64,000 nt of DNA from Marthasterias glacialis. Lineage: Eukaryota > Echinodermata > Asteroidea > Forcipulatida > Asteriidae. Location of the stretch: contig OU452233.1 in assembly GCA_911728455.2 (NCBI GenBank), positions 11,017,505 through 11,081,504 on the forward strand, given 5' to 3'. Both the position numbers and the translations under genes were made by a program. Each line of letters opens with the position of its first letter. Position 1 is the first letter of the stretch. A model generated the notes under the pieces. The model had not been told where the DNA came from. It made no database searches and saw only the letters and a program-made list of their open reading frames with translations. Below are positions 19,372-30,789 of the stretch, one piece after another.

Positions 19372-20028
19372 AAGGACACACCGGCTTCGTTGGGCTATTT
19401 GGGCTACAAAATAGGCTAACATATGACTTAAAAGGTCTTCCAGGAATGGAGAAGAATGGTTCCTAAAAGAAACCATCAAATTTTGCCGTTTTCGAGCATT
19501 TTTCAAAAAACGATTTATCTGAACCAAAAAAGTGGTTCGGATAAATCACGTGATCTTCGGAGTTAGTTTTACTTCCAGCCGTATAAAAGTAAATTACTGA
19601 ACCAAATTTAAATCTTTATTTTTACAATTATTTATGAGTATTTGACAAAAACGACTGTGTATTCAGATTATTGATACAATTTGTAAATAATGATGAAAAA
19701 TCGAACGTAACATTCAGAGAGTCCGTGCAACCGAAGCGTGTTTTACGGCGCACCAGCGTGGGAGCTAGCGGAACGTAAACCTTGGGGGCATATCCCGTAC
19801 AGACTGTGCCGTGTCTCGTGGGGCCAGAGAGACAAAACCCGGGGCATGAACTCCATAGCTTGCCGGTCTAGCCGTAAGCTTAGGAGCTTGCCGGAGGGGT
19901 AGGGTGCCAGACCAACAATTACGTTTTTTTACGACTGTTTTAGTCTGTACCCCTAGCTATTATCCCCTAACTGTTGTAACGTGTTGCCAGCGTTACACAC
20001 ACGCGGGACGACGACGAGGAATGTTTAT

Positions 20029-20067
20029 CCATGGAGGTAGAAATTAGACTAATTTCTACCTCCATGG
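20029..20067. repeat. Near-perfect 39-base palindrome in TTAA transposon
   Basis: CCATGGAGGTAGAAATTA, a 3-base centre (GAC), then its exact reverse complement. Conserved unchanged in the other copy at 44654-44692. It could form a stable hairpin in DNA or RNA. Confidence 0.9.
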
Positions 20068-20506
20068 TTTATCCCATACAGCTGATCTATCTACTTCTAT
20101 GATAACTGCATAATGTCCAACCCCCCCCCCCCAACAAAAAAAAACAAAAAAAAACGGTGGCGGTGGCTGCGGCCGGCCAGTGAAGTCATCGCCCGAAAAA
20201 CGGGAGAATGCCATCGCTAAAGCTGCCAGGAGAAAGGCAATCCGTTTGCAGCGAAGGCGGGAGGCTCGCTTGGCACATGCTGGCTTTCCCTTTGGATTTA
20301 TCGTGTTTTTTTTTGTTTTTTTTTTACTTTTTACTTTTCGTTGGACCGCCTTCTGGTTTTTCCTTGCGATGTTTTTTGGACCGATCTTGGATGTCGAAGA
20401 AACGTTCTCCATTGCAAGTAAGTTCGTCCAGTTCGTCGTACACAGAATACAAACTGTCCGTTTATGTCTGTTTTTTATTTACACGTGAATTTGAAAATTG
20501 TACAAG

Positions 20507-20605
20507 AGGCAGAATCACTGACATTTGACAAGTGGGGGCTGGAAGAGCATAATAGGGCGTGCTATGTCTGAATAATCAGTCGTGTACAGCACCACGACGA
20601 CGATT
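20507..20605 (+). repeat. Retroelement 3' end embedded in TTAA transposon
   Basis: About 100 bases (GAGGCAGAATCACTGACATT, GGGGGCTGGAAGAGCATAAT, CAGCACCACGACGACGA) matching the C-terminal codons and 3' end of the RT element at 17445-17540. Present in both transposon copies, so it was captured before the transposon moved. Confidence 0.75.
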
Positions 20606-20939
20606 ATGTATTTTTTATTTACACGTGAATTTGTGCTGGATGGATATTAAGTCTGGATCCCCATGCCTCGCTATTGTAATAAATCATACTTAAACAGAGC
20701 ACCAGTCTACTTAAAACATTGTCACGTAAACTTGACAGTTGCAACGGCTGGAAAAGCGTATAAGCTGACCTTTGACAGTGTTTTGTTTTTTACACATTTT
20801 TCGTTAATTACGTGATATTTTGATGATTTTTTTTTACAACAACCATTTAAATATTATTGTCTGTTATTCCACATCACTAAATTAGGTGAACAGTAAGCCG
20901 GTGTGTTCCTTTAATTTTGTTTAGTTGTCAGTTTATTTT

Positions 20940-21089
20940 TATAGGTGTCAGAAATGTGTATGCAATGGAAGTAGCGCCTAAAACGTCCTACAAACGATTT
21001 TGTTTCTCGCTTGGCTGAGCACCCCTTCCAACCATGGGTGTGGCGTGACTGACTGCCTCAGGCTTTCTTCAGAATGCATCCTTACAGTC
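20940..21089 (+). repeat. U1-unit promoter region, unit 4
   Basis: Matches 1630-1775, including GTGTATGCAATGGAAG, TTTCTCGCTTGGCTGAGC and the PSE-like block at 21028-21049. Promoter elements look intact although the RNA gene is damaged. Confidence 0.7.
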
Positions 21090-21239
21090 ATACTTACCTG
21101 GCTCAGGAGATACCGTGATCACCCAGGCGAGGCCCGGCCATCGCACTCTCGGCCGGGTTGACCTTTGCGATTCCCCCAAATGTGGGGAACTCGGGAGTAC
21201 AAATTCTGATAGTGGGGACTGCGTTCGCGCTATCCCTTG
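21090..21239 (+). pseudogene. U1: U1 snRNA pseudogene, copy 4
   Basis: 5' end ATACTTACCTGG is intact, but about 14 bases are missing from the stem-loop I region: GATCACCCAGGCGAGGC replaces GATCACTCAGG...AAGGCGAGGC. This removes the GGTTTTCCCA block. The Sm site is altered to AAATTCTGATAG. The U1-70K binding loop and Sm assembly should both be affected, so it is unlikely to make functional snRNP. Confidence 0.85.
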
Positions 21240-22120
21240 CAACAAAATTCAAAAACAGAATTAGAGTAACATGAATAAATGTACTTATTTGAATTACCTT
21301 TGAAGAATGTTGTATATTTATGTAGTACATAACTAGTTTCCTTAATTTTTCTCTGACCAAAAGTCACATAGGCAACGTTTGGTTATAGTTCAGAAAATCT
21401 ACAAATACCTGTTAACATAATTTTGAAGGCCTACGTTAATGATTACTAAGTGACATTATTCCTGTACCAATTATACTGTTTTACATAAAACTGCATTCGG
21501 TGTTTCACTGACGTGTGTTGATGTCCCGTGAATGGTATTTAATTTTACCTCAGCGCTTAAATGCTTTATTAAAGAAGAAAGGAAACCACTTGTGGGTTTT
21601 TCTGAGTGAACTGTTGAAATGTAGCCGGAGTTTTTTTTATGATAATCCAAATTTATCATTTTTGGTTTTACCCTTACACCGATAAGCACGTGGTACTAGT
21701 TCATTTCCGATTCCTGCTGGGAAAAAAAAACGATCCAAATGTGGGATTCAGACTACGCAAAGATTTGTCCGTTGTCGAGTGGCCAGTTTGAATATTTGGT
21801 TCGAATCCTGTTATAAGCAGCGGGTAACCAAACAATTTAAATGACAACCTTTATTGTACGACACGCTGGTGGTGTTAGTGACAATCTACAAACTCCCGGG
21901 TCAGAATTGACTGGGATTCTGCTTCCTTTGGGCCCAGACCCATTACTGGACGACCTGAAATCTTTGTGAGAAACGTATGCATTATATACTCTATATACTC
22001 TGTACGGAAAATTAGCTAAAAAAGAAACATTCGAGCATTTATATTTTACCGTATCAAAGTAGCAAAGTTTCGAAAATGGAAACATGAACAAAATTCGATT
22101 TGACTTTTTGATGGAAATTA
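21240..22120 (+). repeat. U1 repeat-unit spacer, unit 4
   Basis: The longest continuous spacer: 3' flank of copy 4, then sequence matching 32340-32650, then from about 21666 the block matching 1140-1590. The next U1 gene should follow but the unit is cut at about 22120, where a hairpin minisatellite starts. Confidence 0.75.
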
Positions 22121-22125
22121 ATGTT

Positions 22126-22440
22126 TGTGACTTTGAATACGAGTCGTGAATATTGACGGCAGTATTGCCGTCAATATTTGCGACAAGGGCAACATCATGA
22201 ATTTTGACGGCAAAATTGCCGTCAATATTTGCAACTTTGATTACGATTCGTGAATTTTGACGGCAATATTGTCGTCAATATTTGCGACCATGGATAAAAA
22301 TCGTGAATTTTGACGGCAATATTGGCGTCAATATTTCCGACTTGGGGTACGATTCGTGAATTTTGACAGCACTATTGGCGTCAAAACTTGCGACTTTGAG
22401 CAGAAATTGTTGATGTTGACGGCAATATGGTGTGGGGGTG
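22126..22440. repeat. Hairpin minisatellite
   Basis: About five to six units of roughly 55-60 bases. Each has a palindromic core like TTGACGGCAATATTGCCGTC and a spacer containing GATTCGTGAATT. Units diverge slightly and in places keep complementarity. No coding content. Confidence 0.85.
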
Positions 22441-23549
22441 GGAGGGAGCACAATGTGCCCGCCCTACACCACCACACCTAAATTGTAATAACGTTTCAAC
22501 GATTAGTCCGATTGTCACGAGATGTTGTGACCTTTTCCAAAATACATCTAAGGTCTTGTCAGCAACAAAATTGATACCAGGGTCTGCTGTTGCTATTGCA
22601 ACCATTTTGTTTAAACACAAAAATATTATTGATAACAATAAAAAATGTACAAATTTAAGCAATACTAGCTATTCCAAATGATTACTATACTGGTAATTAA
22701 TACATAATTGTACACGTTGTATATATATATACTCGCCATTTTCTGCGAACTTAAAACAACATTTTATAGCAACTGCAAATTTAGTAATTTTGGCTGAAGA
22801 CAGAGGTAATGTCAACCGAATACTGGATTATTCTAAATAACACACAGTCTAATAATAAAGTAATAATATAAGCCGCCGATTTATACGCAAACATCAACAA
22901 ATACTGGCTCTGATTATTGCGAGGGCATTTAATGCTTAATTTGACTTTCACAAAGAACTGGTAAATACCAGCCTACTAATGGAAAGATAATTAATCTTTC
23001 AACTTATTCATTAAAAGCGACAATGCCTGTCCTAACTTCCTGACAAGGCAATTACAATTAATATTTGATCTTAATTAAATGTGACTGTAATTTGTCAGCA
23101 ATTTTGTTTGCGGCCGTTTATAAGTCTGTAGGTTGTAATGCAGTTGGATTCTTGAATTGTGTACACGCTCCTGTGATGACGGTGCACGTTCATAGGTATT
23201 CTAGCAGAGTATGAGGTAAAATCAACCCATCAGACTGAACTAAATTTCTACATAAGACAATCTAGATTCATCAATTTGTTTCTTCATAAGGTTATACATG
23301 AACACAGGCGATACAGTCTGCCCTTTCATTTGAAAAGTTGAAAGCATTTTTGATGCATATTACGACAAACTTTGTCTACACTCTACATGAACAGCTTGAG
23401 TTGATGGCTCAGGATTATCCATCGACAGATTTCACAGTGAGAGATGTATGGTTGAGGACCTCTTCTGTTAAACTGAGGTAATGATTAAGAACTCTTTCTG
23501 ACATTGTTGAAGATTCGATTTGATGAAAAACATTTATCTTGTGGATAAT
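22441..23549. other. Intergenic, upstream of GPCR gene
   Basis: No gene. A+T-rich. The last 110 bases (TTTCACAGTGAGAGATGTAT, TGACATTGTTGAAGATT) are conserved upstream of the GPCR pseudogene at 29606, so they may contain the 5' UTR or promoter of the GPCR family. Confidence 0.5.
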
Positions 23550-24488
23550 ATGAACTCTACATCGACAGACTATGTGGGTCTGTCCCCAGCCCTCATTGCC
23601 CTCCGTACTTGTTTCATCGCCATCATTGCACTGCTGATTATATCTGGGAATATTCTTTCAATTGCTGTGACACGCCGTGTAACCAACTTAGCTGACAGCA
23701 CCAAGGTCCTGATGACATCTTTGGGCGTGTCTGACCTCCTAGTCGGTGTCTTAACAGTACTCTGTGCAGTTGTATCTGCTCTGGATAGATGGCCTTTTGG
23801 TGATGTAGGCTGCCAATTTTCAGCCACGTTTGCAACAGTTGTTTTCTTCATGTCGGCACTTTCGCTTACTTTTTTGAATATTGAACGGTATATAGCTGTC
23901 ACTCGGCCGTATAAGTTAATCATATGGTGTACAAGACGCCGTGCAATAACACTTGTAGTCGTGGCATCAACACTTTGCTTAATTTTTGCACCTTTGTCAC
24001 AGGTGTTACTTGGAACATCACCAGAATATTTTGATGGTTTGTTGATTTGCTATTATAGAAACACCTCGATATATTTCAATCTTATCAGCCTTCTTATTTT
24101 TGATATATTTCCAACATTTTTCATTTCATTTATTTACTATCACTTGATAAAAATCAGTCGTCAACATGAACAGCGACTGAATCAAAACGGTAACAATGAG
24201 GCAAACACTAATTATGAAAACAAAGCTCTCAAGACATTCCTTGTTGTTACTTTAACATTTGCTTTTTGTTACACTCCATTTTTCCTTGTAAGGACAGTGG
24301 AGTCTTTTACAGGTGATTCCAACCCAACTTGGCTGAAATTTTTAACAACGTGGCTAGGTGCAAGTAACAGCATATTCAATGTGTGGATTTACTGTCTGTT
24401 CAATTCATTATTCCGACAAATGGCAAAAAAAATTATTTCAGAGAGATTTCCCTGCTGTAACAGGGCAGTGGCACCTGTAATTATCTAA
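23550..24488 (+). CDS. Class A (rhodopsin-like) G-protein-coupled receptor
   Basis: A single-exon 312-residue seven-helix receptor at the plasma membrane. The start is placed at MNSTSTDYVG because the paralogous pseudogene keeps MNTTSTETVG, while the upstream in-frame ATG (23520) is followed by a stop in that paralogue. Features, counting from this start: N-glycosylation site NST (2-4), TM1 GN (33-34), TM2 LGVSD (58-62), W81 and C88 around ECL1/TM3, ERY (112-114, the DRY equivalent), C167 in ECL2, FCYTPFF (239-245) in TM6, TM7 with NVWIY (277-281) in place of NPxxY, and CC (302-303) for possible palmitoylation. The NPxxY proline is replaced by V. Ligand unknown. Intronless clustered rhodopsin-type receptors are expanded in sea urchins (surreal-GPCRs) and other deuterostomes; membership is inferred. 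Confidence 0.9.
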   Translation: MNSTSTDYVGLSPALIALRTCFIAIIALLIISGNILSIAVTRRVTNLADSTKVLMTSLGVSDLLVGVLTVLCAVVSALDRWPFGDVGCQFSATFATVVFFMSALSLTFLNIERYIAVTRPYKLIIWCTRRRAITLVVVASTLCLIFAPLSQVLLGTSPEYFDGLLICYYRNTSIYFNLISLLIFDIFPTFFISFIYYHLIKISRQHEQRLNQNGNNEANTNYENKALKTFLVVTLTFAFCYTPFFLVRTVESFTGDSNPTWLKFLTTWLGASNSIFNVWIYCLFNSLFRQMAKKIISERFPCCNRAVAPVII

Positions 24489-24592
24489 CCAGTCTTCTTC
24501 TGAATTTCATAAACACAATGTAAGCAAATAATTAACCGACAAAACAATGCAAATAGTTTTGTGTTTGAATACATTTATTACAAATATGAAGC

Positions 24593-24598
24593 AATAAA
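24593..24598 (+). promoter_or_regulatory. Polyadenylation signal of GPCR gene
   Basis: AATAAA, about 105 bases after the GPCR stop codon; first canonical signal downstream. Confidence 0.55.
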
Positions 24599-24599
24599 C

Positions 24600-25239
24600 C
24601 CTAAGGGAAACTGACTGGGTAAATTTCAATTCAATTTTGGTGTGAGCGAAGAAAACTGAGTGGAGCGGAATTTGAACCTGCGACCACCAGCTTAACGTAC
24701 TGTAGTGGAAATGCATGATGTGCTTCACGAGAAGACCATGCAAAGTCTTGAAAATTCGACAAGGTGGGGGTCAGCGAATTAAGTTCAAATCATGGCTATT
24801 TGCTCCCCACCTGGCCCAATACCACCTAGTGAGGTAGCTCGATCTGTAATCCCACAGTGACCGAGTACAGGACACTGACAATTGTCTGCAAAAAGGGGTA
24901 CTTCTGGAGAGTTATTTTAAGGCAATTTTGGCGGATACTTACAGCCGCGTCTGTGCCCTTAAATTTCATTTTTTGGGGGTCAAATTATATATTAAAAGAA
25001 AGAGCTTGTGCTTCTCTACATCATGGAATAAAAACATTTTCCGTGCAATCACTCACTGCTGATATATAGGCATTTGAAAGTCATGTACCAGTCTACTGAG
25101 AAAAAGAGTCATCTACGCGGTAAACAATAACTTAATTAGTGCAGGGCTGACAGTTCCCAAACTTGAAAAAATATATGGATCAGATATCCAACTACAATAA
25201 TGAAATAAAAAAAAGTTGTCAGCTCTTCTTGCTTTTATT
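24600..25239. repeat. Intergenic with a tRNA-like SINE fragment
   Basis: On the minus strand near 24660-24695 there is GTGGTCGCAGGTTCAAATTCC, a good tRNA T-arm/B-box match, without a convincing A box or cloverleaf. Probably a SINE remnant. The rest holds nothing I can identify. Confidence 0.4.
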
Positions 25240-26650
25240 TGCTGTATTTGACATGCCTCCCCCTCCATATTTTACAAGCTTTTCCACTGATTTTGATGAA
25301 ACAACAATTTATTAAATTCGTCACTAGAAGGTGTTTTTGACTGTTTTTTGCCCATTTTTGGTCAAAAATCGTGTTTTACCCATAATTTATGCATTTTATC
25401 CAAATGTTTTAAAACTTGGAAAACGTGTTCATTTAAACATGATTAAAAAAATTACAACCTAATTTAATAACTGGAGTCATCGTTGGGAGACGCTATTATC
25501 CATTAATACCCCATTTTGGGGAAAAGTGTTGTTTTTGTTTGTTTTTGTTGTTACTTTTATTTCATATAAAAATCAAAATGGCCACCGTCCAGGGCCCAGG
25601 GAGCAATTATAAGGCTTGGTTACAAATATAAATTATTTATTGGCCTGATAAGTGAGAAAATAGCATGTTGAAAATATTTTTTTTTGTAAAAAAACCCGTA
25701 ATATTACTTGACACCCAAATTACAGGCTGAAAATACAATCCAAAATGGCCACCAAATATGGCCTCCAAATTATCGCTGGCCGTAGCTTTTTAACGCTTTT
25801 TATCTAGCCAGCACGAAATCTTCGGACATTTCCCAAGATATATCGAGGATCTTGTTCGCAAAAACATATTAAAACCGGGGTATGTTATTGTCATGGCAAC
25901 CATTTGTTTGACCTTTGGTCAAACGATTGTGAAGTTTTTTAGTGATTTGTTTTGACTTTTTAAACACAATTTCCACTTGTTTTAGATTTTTTGCCAGAAA
26001 AGTGCAAGTGATGAATCACGTGATAGCCTGAAATACTTTTGAAAATTCAAATTTGCGGCCATCTTGGATTTTGTATTTTCAGCCTGTAATTGGGGTGCAA
26101 ATTATATCAGCATTTTCTCACTTCCAGGCCAAAAAATAATAATTTGGATTTGTCAACCAAGCCTTATCATTGCTCCCTGGCGGCTATTTTAATTTTTAAG
26201 TGAAAAAATGAAAACAGATGTTTTTTCTGAAAAAAATGGTATAAATTAATGGACTATAGCGCCCCAAAGGTAACTTCAGTTATTAAAATAAGTTGGAATT
26301 ACGTTGATCACGTTAAAATGAACAGGTTTGCCACGTTTCAAAACATTTTGACAAAACATGCAGAAATTATGGGGAAAACACGATTGTTAACTAAAAATGG
26401 ACAAAAGACAGCCAAAAACGCCCTCTAGGGACAATTTTATATTAGTTTTGACGTCACCACTGTGAAATGAACACTTGTGGCAAGTTCCATCAAAAGCAAT
26501 TGAATTCTTTGGACAACAAGGATGACTGATAGGCGGCTGAATACCCAATATAAGGCTAAAACAGGCTCCCGTAAGTTCATACAAAAAACTGCTGAATTTT
26601 TTTTGACCATGATAAGGACTCTCTTTCATTAGGGTTTCATTGTTCAAAGA
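25240..26650. repeat. Large inverted-repeat element
   Basis: 25280-25760 and 26030-26510 are diverged inverted copies of each other. Shared blocks include CAAAAATCGTGTTTT, GGCCCAGGGAGCA, AAGGCTTGGTT and a Lys/Leu-poor A+T-rich remainder. A single arm recurs at 31740-32250. Likely a long-TIR or foldback DNA element; no transposase and the exact ends were not found. Confidence 0.65.
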
Positions 26651-27690
26651 CCTGCACTAAGGACTCTATGGCTACTCAAAGATAGCTATAACTATGACGG
26701 AAATATGGAGGTACCCTAAAGTAAAGACTTGCCCCCGCCTCTTATATAATTTTCTTGTTCTCAATTTGGACATCCAGGTTTAGGAGGGGATACAACCTCA
26801 AAACTCTGAAAATTTCAATGCTCTACACCCTTCCATTGTTGACCAGCAAGCGTTTAAACTTGTGTAGTCCAAAATCGTCAAAATCACGCATTTTTGTTTT
26901 TATCAAAAAAGTACATGTTGTGCTATTTTTTTTTCTGATGAGGAGGTCGGACTGGCCTAAAATTTTGTACAACCTCAAGGCTACCTATGACCCCCACCCA
27001 CCAAATTTTAGCCAAATCCGTCGAACCCTACCTTATCACGATCTACATGGTTGCCTCGTGGACACGCTCTTAACAGGTGATAATTTTTATTTTAGTGTAT
27101 ATAAAATCAAATGCTGCATGAATACTTAGCAAGTTAATAGGCGGTGCTTAGCGTATGAAGTGACCTGCACTAGCAGGGTGCGCGTGCGCATTATAGTATT
27201 GAGACCGGGTGATTGGGCGCGGCTGTGGAAACATGGTCGGGGCTAGAGCGAGTTAGTCGCAGGCTATCGAAGTGTAAAGTGCTGTAAATAGTTCGTAAGT
27301 CAACCTTCACCTGTACAACTTGTACATTATTTTGTTCATTCTTGCATATTGTGTGCCTAGACATTTCTCATGCGTAAGTTGTGGTAAATATTGTGTATAT
27401 ATTTTAACATGATTGGCTTTTGTGACACGCTAGTAGAGTGTTGTCGCCGGCCGCAAAATCTTTTGCTTGTGGCAAGAGCGAGAACACATTCTAGCGTTGA
27501 CATTTTTTAAGTAGTGTATAAGTGTACTAGGACAATGTAAAGTCACGTCCTTGGAGTGTTGTAGTTTCCTTGAGTGCACCAGGAATGTGTAGAGGCTCCT
27601 ACAAAAGCTTCGGGCTTGTGGTGAACGCAAACACAGTTCTGGAAGTGCTGTTGGTTACTACTAGTGCATTGCTGGTTCTTTTCGGTGTTT
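26651..27690. other. Intergenic, no gene supported
   Basis: A 124-residue open frame at 26755-27129 shows no recognisable motif, and its neighbours are repeats. I do not call it. Confidence 0.45.
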
Positions 27691-28075
27691 AGTGTTTCAT
27701 TGTACATGGTTACACAAATACCAAGGATTAACTCGCACGTGCTGATGGTTACATATGCTAGCTTTTGGGTTACTAGGAACCTTGCTGGTTGCCACAACAG
27801 CTAATCGTTACATGCGAGAGTTAATGGTTACATTCAAGTGTTGGAGGCTACTCCGACTGTAGTTTTTATATTACTACAAACCAGTTGGTTACTACGACTG
27901 TAGTTGGTTACTGCAAACCAGTTGGTTACTACGACTGTGTTAGTTATTACAAACCACTCGGTTATTACGAATGTAGTCGTTGACTACATACCGGTTGGTT
28001 ATTACTACTACCGGTTGGTTACTAAAGAGTGCAGTTGGTTACTACAATTGCCGTTGGTTACATACAAGAGTAATG
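27691..28075. repeat. Degenerate GTTGGTTACTAC minisatellite
   Basis: Repeated modules such as AAACCAGTTGGTTACTACGA and CTGTAGTTGGTTACTGC, with a basic step of about 16-17 bases, increasingly diverged toward both sides. Translations are repetitive and not genes. Confidence 0.8.
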
Positions 28076-28475
28076 GTGTGGACTTGTACATTCATTGGCT
28101 CTATAAGTAACAGGTTGTGAATACAAGAAATTCCTTGCACAATAATGTACATTGTTTAATTGAATATTGATTGTTTGAATAAATTGTCTTGTAAGTAGTT
28201 CACCGACAAACCACTTGTCAATGTGTCTGTGTTTTGAGTAACTGTGTATCAACCTATAGGGGTTTGACAATCATTCGTAACTGGCGGTAGATTTCCCCCA
28301 ATACGGGCCTTGTCCCTTACCCTTAAATCCCTCGATGATCTTAAGCCTGAGGAAGAATTAGGCCTAGCTTCAAATTGTGATTTTAATAATAATATTTGGT
28401 AATAATTGGAATTCCGCCAGAGTACCAACACTCTACCAACTGAGCTATCCAGCCCCTATGTTGGCGATCTCCCTA
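28076..28475 (-). repeat. Intergenic with tRNA-like fragment
   Basis: Minus strand at about 28463-28395 reads GGGGCTGGATAGCTCAGTTG then GTAGAGTGTTGG, a strong tRNA 5' half with A box. No cloverleaf follows, so it is more likely a SINE head than a tRNA gene. Confidence 0.45.
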
Positions 28476-29276
28476 TAGACCGATTGCACGTCAATGTTTA
28501 CATGCGGTCACGTGACCCCCTATCGGGTATGACGTCATACAGCTGGTGAAAAAATACGTGTAAAGAGATAGGCCGTGACACAGAGTGAGTTCGAAAACAG
28601 TCGATTATACTTTCATTAAGCGATGAATTAGTTAATCAGCCCCTTTATTTAAAGTAGTATGTTGTGGCATTAATTTAAATCACATCTCTTTTTCATAATA
28701 TTTAACATAATTCTTCTGAAAAGAGGTTTTTTAAGCCATGCACTACCGGCGTCGGACGACTATTATGTAGCCACCCGTCTGTTATTTTGTTCATAATGTT
28801 GGCCTAAATCACTGTAAAAAAAAAGGATAAACAACGTTGGAAAAGTGAGCATTAATACCTAGCCTTGCAGAATTTCAAATAGGCAAAGGAATCACATAGT
28901 TTTGGAAAGCAATTTCTTTGGAGGATTTCAGCTTCAAAACTTTGAAATTTTTGTGTTAAAAAGTGTGTGGTGATCGCGGTCGTCAGGCCTAACGTTCCGT
29001 CGTGCGCTGTACACATCGTGCATATTTATACGGTACTTTTACAATTTTCAAGATTTGCTGGAACTGTTCTTACTGACTTTATTCAGCCACTTGAAGGTCT
29101 TTGGTACAAACTCTGGAATATGTTTCACAGATTTCGAGCAAAAAAAAGCCTCCATCGAATTAACTAAATGCATTAATCATCGTGTACCGTACCACCCTTT
29201 CCTATGGAGGATTACGTGTTTGTTTACATTTTTAACCCAACAGGGGTCACGTGACGTAGCTCGCGCAATCGGTCTA
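28476..29276. mobile_element. TIR element of about 800 bp, non-autonomous
   Basis: Left end TAGACCGATTGCACG with GGTCACGTGACCCC; right end is the inverse, GGGGTCACGTGACG then GCGCAATCGGTCTA. Inside there is no transposase, only A+T-rich DNA and short frames. The target duplication is unclear (flanks CCCTA and TTAG), so I do not assign a superfamily. Confidence 0.7.
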
Positions 29277-29605
29277 TTAGTCAATGTCTTCGTTGGGGGT
29301 TAATTCCATTCGAAGCAATTGGGTGTGATCCCTGGCTACGCGACAGTTAACTGGTTGGATGGCTTCCGAATGTACAGGACCACAAACGTCATAGTCTGAC
29401 CTTTCACTTCAACTCTGGCAAATAGTTACAATTGCCCAAGAAGAACTCTCTCGATACTTTGACAATAATTTGATAAGATTTCACAGTGAGGGATGTATGA
29501 TTGAGTAGCCTACCTTTTACTCTAAACTTGAGGATAGAGTCGGAAAAGATCTGTGCTGACATTGTTGAAGATTGGGTTGATGAACAGCAACGATAAGGTC
29601 TAATT
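29277..29605 (+). other. 5' flank of GPCR pseudogene 1
   Basis: Contains TTTCACAGTGAGGGATGTAT and TGACATTGTTGAAGATT, shared with the flank of the intact GPCR. Confidence 0.55.
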
Positions 29606-30444
29606 ATGAACACTACATCCACAGAAACTGTAGGTCTGTCACCAGTCCTTATTACCCTCCATGATTGTTTCATGGCCATCACGGACTGCCGGGTACATCT
29701 GGGAATATTCTTTCAATTGCTGTAACACGCCGTGGCAATTTAGCTGACAGCACCAAGATTCTGATGGCATTCCTGGCAATGTCTGACATCCTAATAGGTT
29801 TTGTTTGCATTACTCAGTGCTGCAGCATTTGCTCTGGACATGTGACCTTTCGGTAATTCGGGCACAAATGGGTCACGGTATATTTTACAATGAGTTTTGA
29901 AATGTCCGTACTTTTGATTATTTGCCTTAACATTGAACTGTTCGTTGATGTAACCCAGAACTACCAGTTGACTGTGCGGTGTGCCAAATCTTGGTTTAAA
30001 ACGTCTGTGCTTTCCCTGGCAGTACTCAGTTTATGTTTTAGTTTATTTGTGAAACTTGCATGGGGTCTTAAAAAAATGTATCTTTATTTCCTAGAGATGC
30101 ATTTCCTATATTATTTATGTTACATACTGACGTTTAATTAAAACTAGTCGCCAACATGAACAGCGACTGAATCGAAATGGTCAAAAATAGGCAAACAATA
30201 ATTAACAAAGCTCTCAATGTTACATGCTGGATACATTGCTGGATGTTTACCAATTAATGATAACCCAGAAAACGGTGTAAAGTCTTTATCCAGATTGACT
30301 GCAACTTCTTACATTCTGGCTTCTAGCAACAGCATGTTTAATATTACCATATACCGTCTCTTCAATAAGGCATGCCGTCAAACAGCTAAGAAAATCCTTT
30401 CAGAAAAATTTCCCTTGTTGCAACAGAGCGATTGCCCCGACTAA
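29606..30444 (+). pseudogene. GPCR pseudogene 1
   Basis: Paralogue of the receptor at 23550. Starts MNTTSTETVGLSPVLITL; a frameshift occurs in TM1, then SGNILSIAVTRRGNLADSTK and a TM2-like LAMSDILIGF in another frame. The TM3 to TM5 region is heavily decayed (NIELFVDVTQNYQLTV replaces the ERYIAVTRPYK segment). The end is SNSMFNITIYRLFNKACRQT, with NITIY in TM7. Several stops and deletions. Confidence 0.85.
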
Positions 30445-30534
30445 AAATTGCATAATTAATTTTATAAAATAAAAGTTAAACTAAGAAAACTAATTGAAAT
30501 GAGTGTATTGTAGCATCTTCTCTTGACACGAGGC

Positions 30535-30680
30535 TTTTCAGTGATGTAGGCTGCGAATGGACCGCCCTGTGTTCAACATTGTGTTACTTCATGTCAATGT
30601 TTTCGCTTTAATATTCTGAATAAAGCTGTCACCCAGTCACACAAATATCCTAAATATTATGGTGTGCAATACGTCAAATG
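30535..30680 (+). pseudogene. GPCR fragment (ECL1-TM3)
   Basis: GTGATGTAGGCTGCGAATGG and following bases translate to a degenerate version of the FGDVGCQF...FFMS...AVTRPYK segment with stops. An isolated third copy between two longer pseudogenes. Confidence 0.65.
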
Positions 30681-30789
30681 TCATTCCTCGTGCATACATA
30701 CAAATTGTAACAAACTGTAGTTTTCACTAAAGATGAACTTTTTTTTTTAATTAAACGTGTGTTATGATGTTCGACCTACTTGTGTCCTC

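Larger units (their letters stand above)
19372..20910. mobile_element. TTAA-flanked non-autonomous DNA transposon, copy 1
   Basis: Inverted ends of the form AGGRRCACACCGGCTT / AAGCCGGTGTGTTCCT, with TTAA on both outer sides (19368-19371 and 20911-20914). A second full copy lies at 43992-45492, with the same internal order and its own TTAA pair. TTAA duplication is characteristic of piggyBac-type transposition, but the ends do not start with CCY, so superfamily is left open. No transposase. Internal features: a 39-base palindrome, a short basic reading frame of unknown status (20180-20300), poly-purine runs and a fragment of a non-LTR RT 3' end. Confidence 0.85.

Noticed and set aside
20180..20488. 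Small basic protein in the TTAA transposon as its transposase.
   Set aside because: About 40 basic residues then poly-Phe from T runs; no DDE motif, and copy 2 has lost part of it.
24660..24700. tRNA gene on the minus strand.
   Set aside because: Only the T-arm/B box matches; no A box or cloverleaf.
26755..27129. 124-residue open frame as a host gene.
   Set aside because: No motif, no paralogue in the window, A+T-rich repeat surroundings.
28395..28465. Functional tRNA gene on the minus strand.
   Set aside because: Good A box but no anticodon stem or T-arm at the correct distance; a SINE-like relic is more likely.
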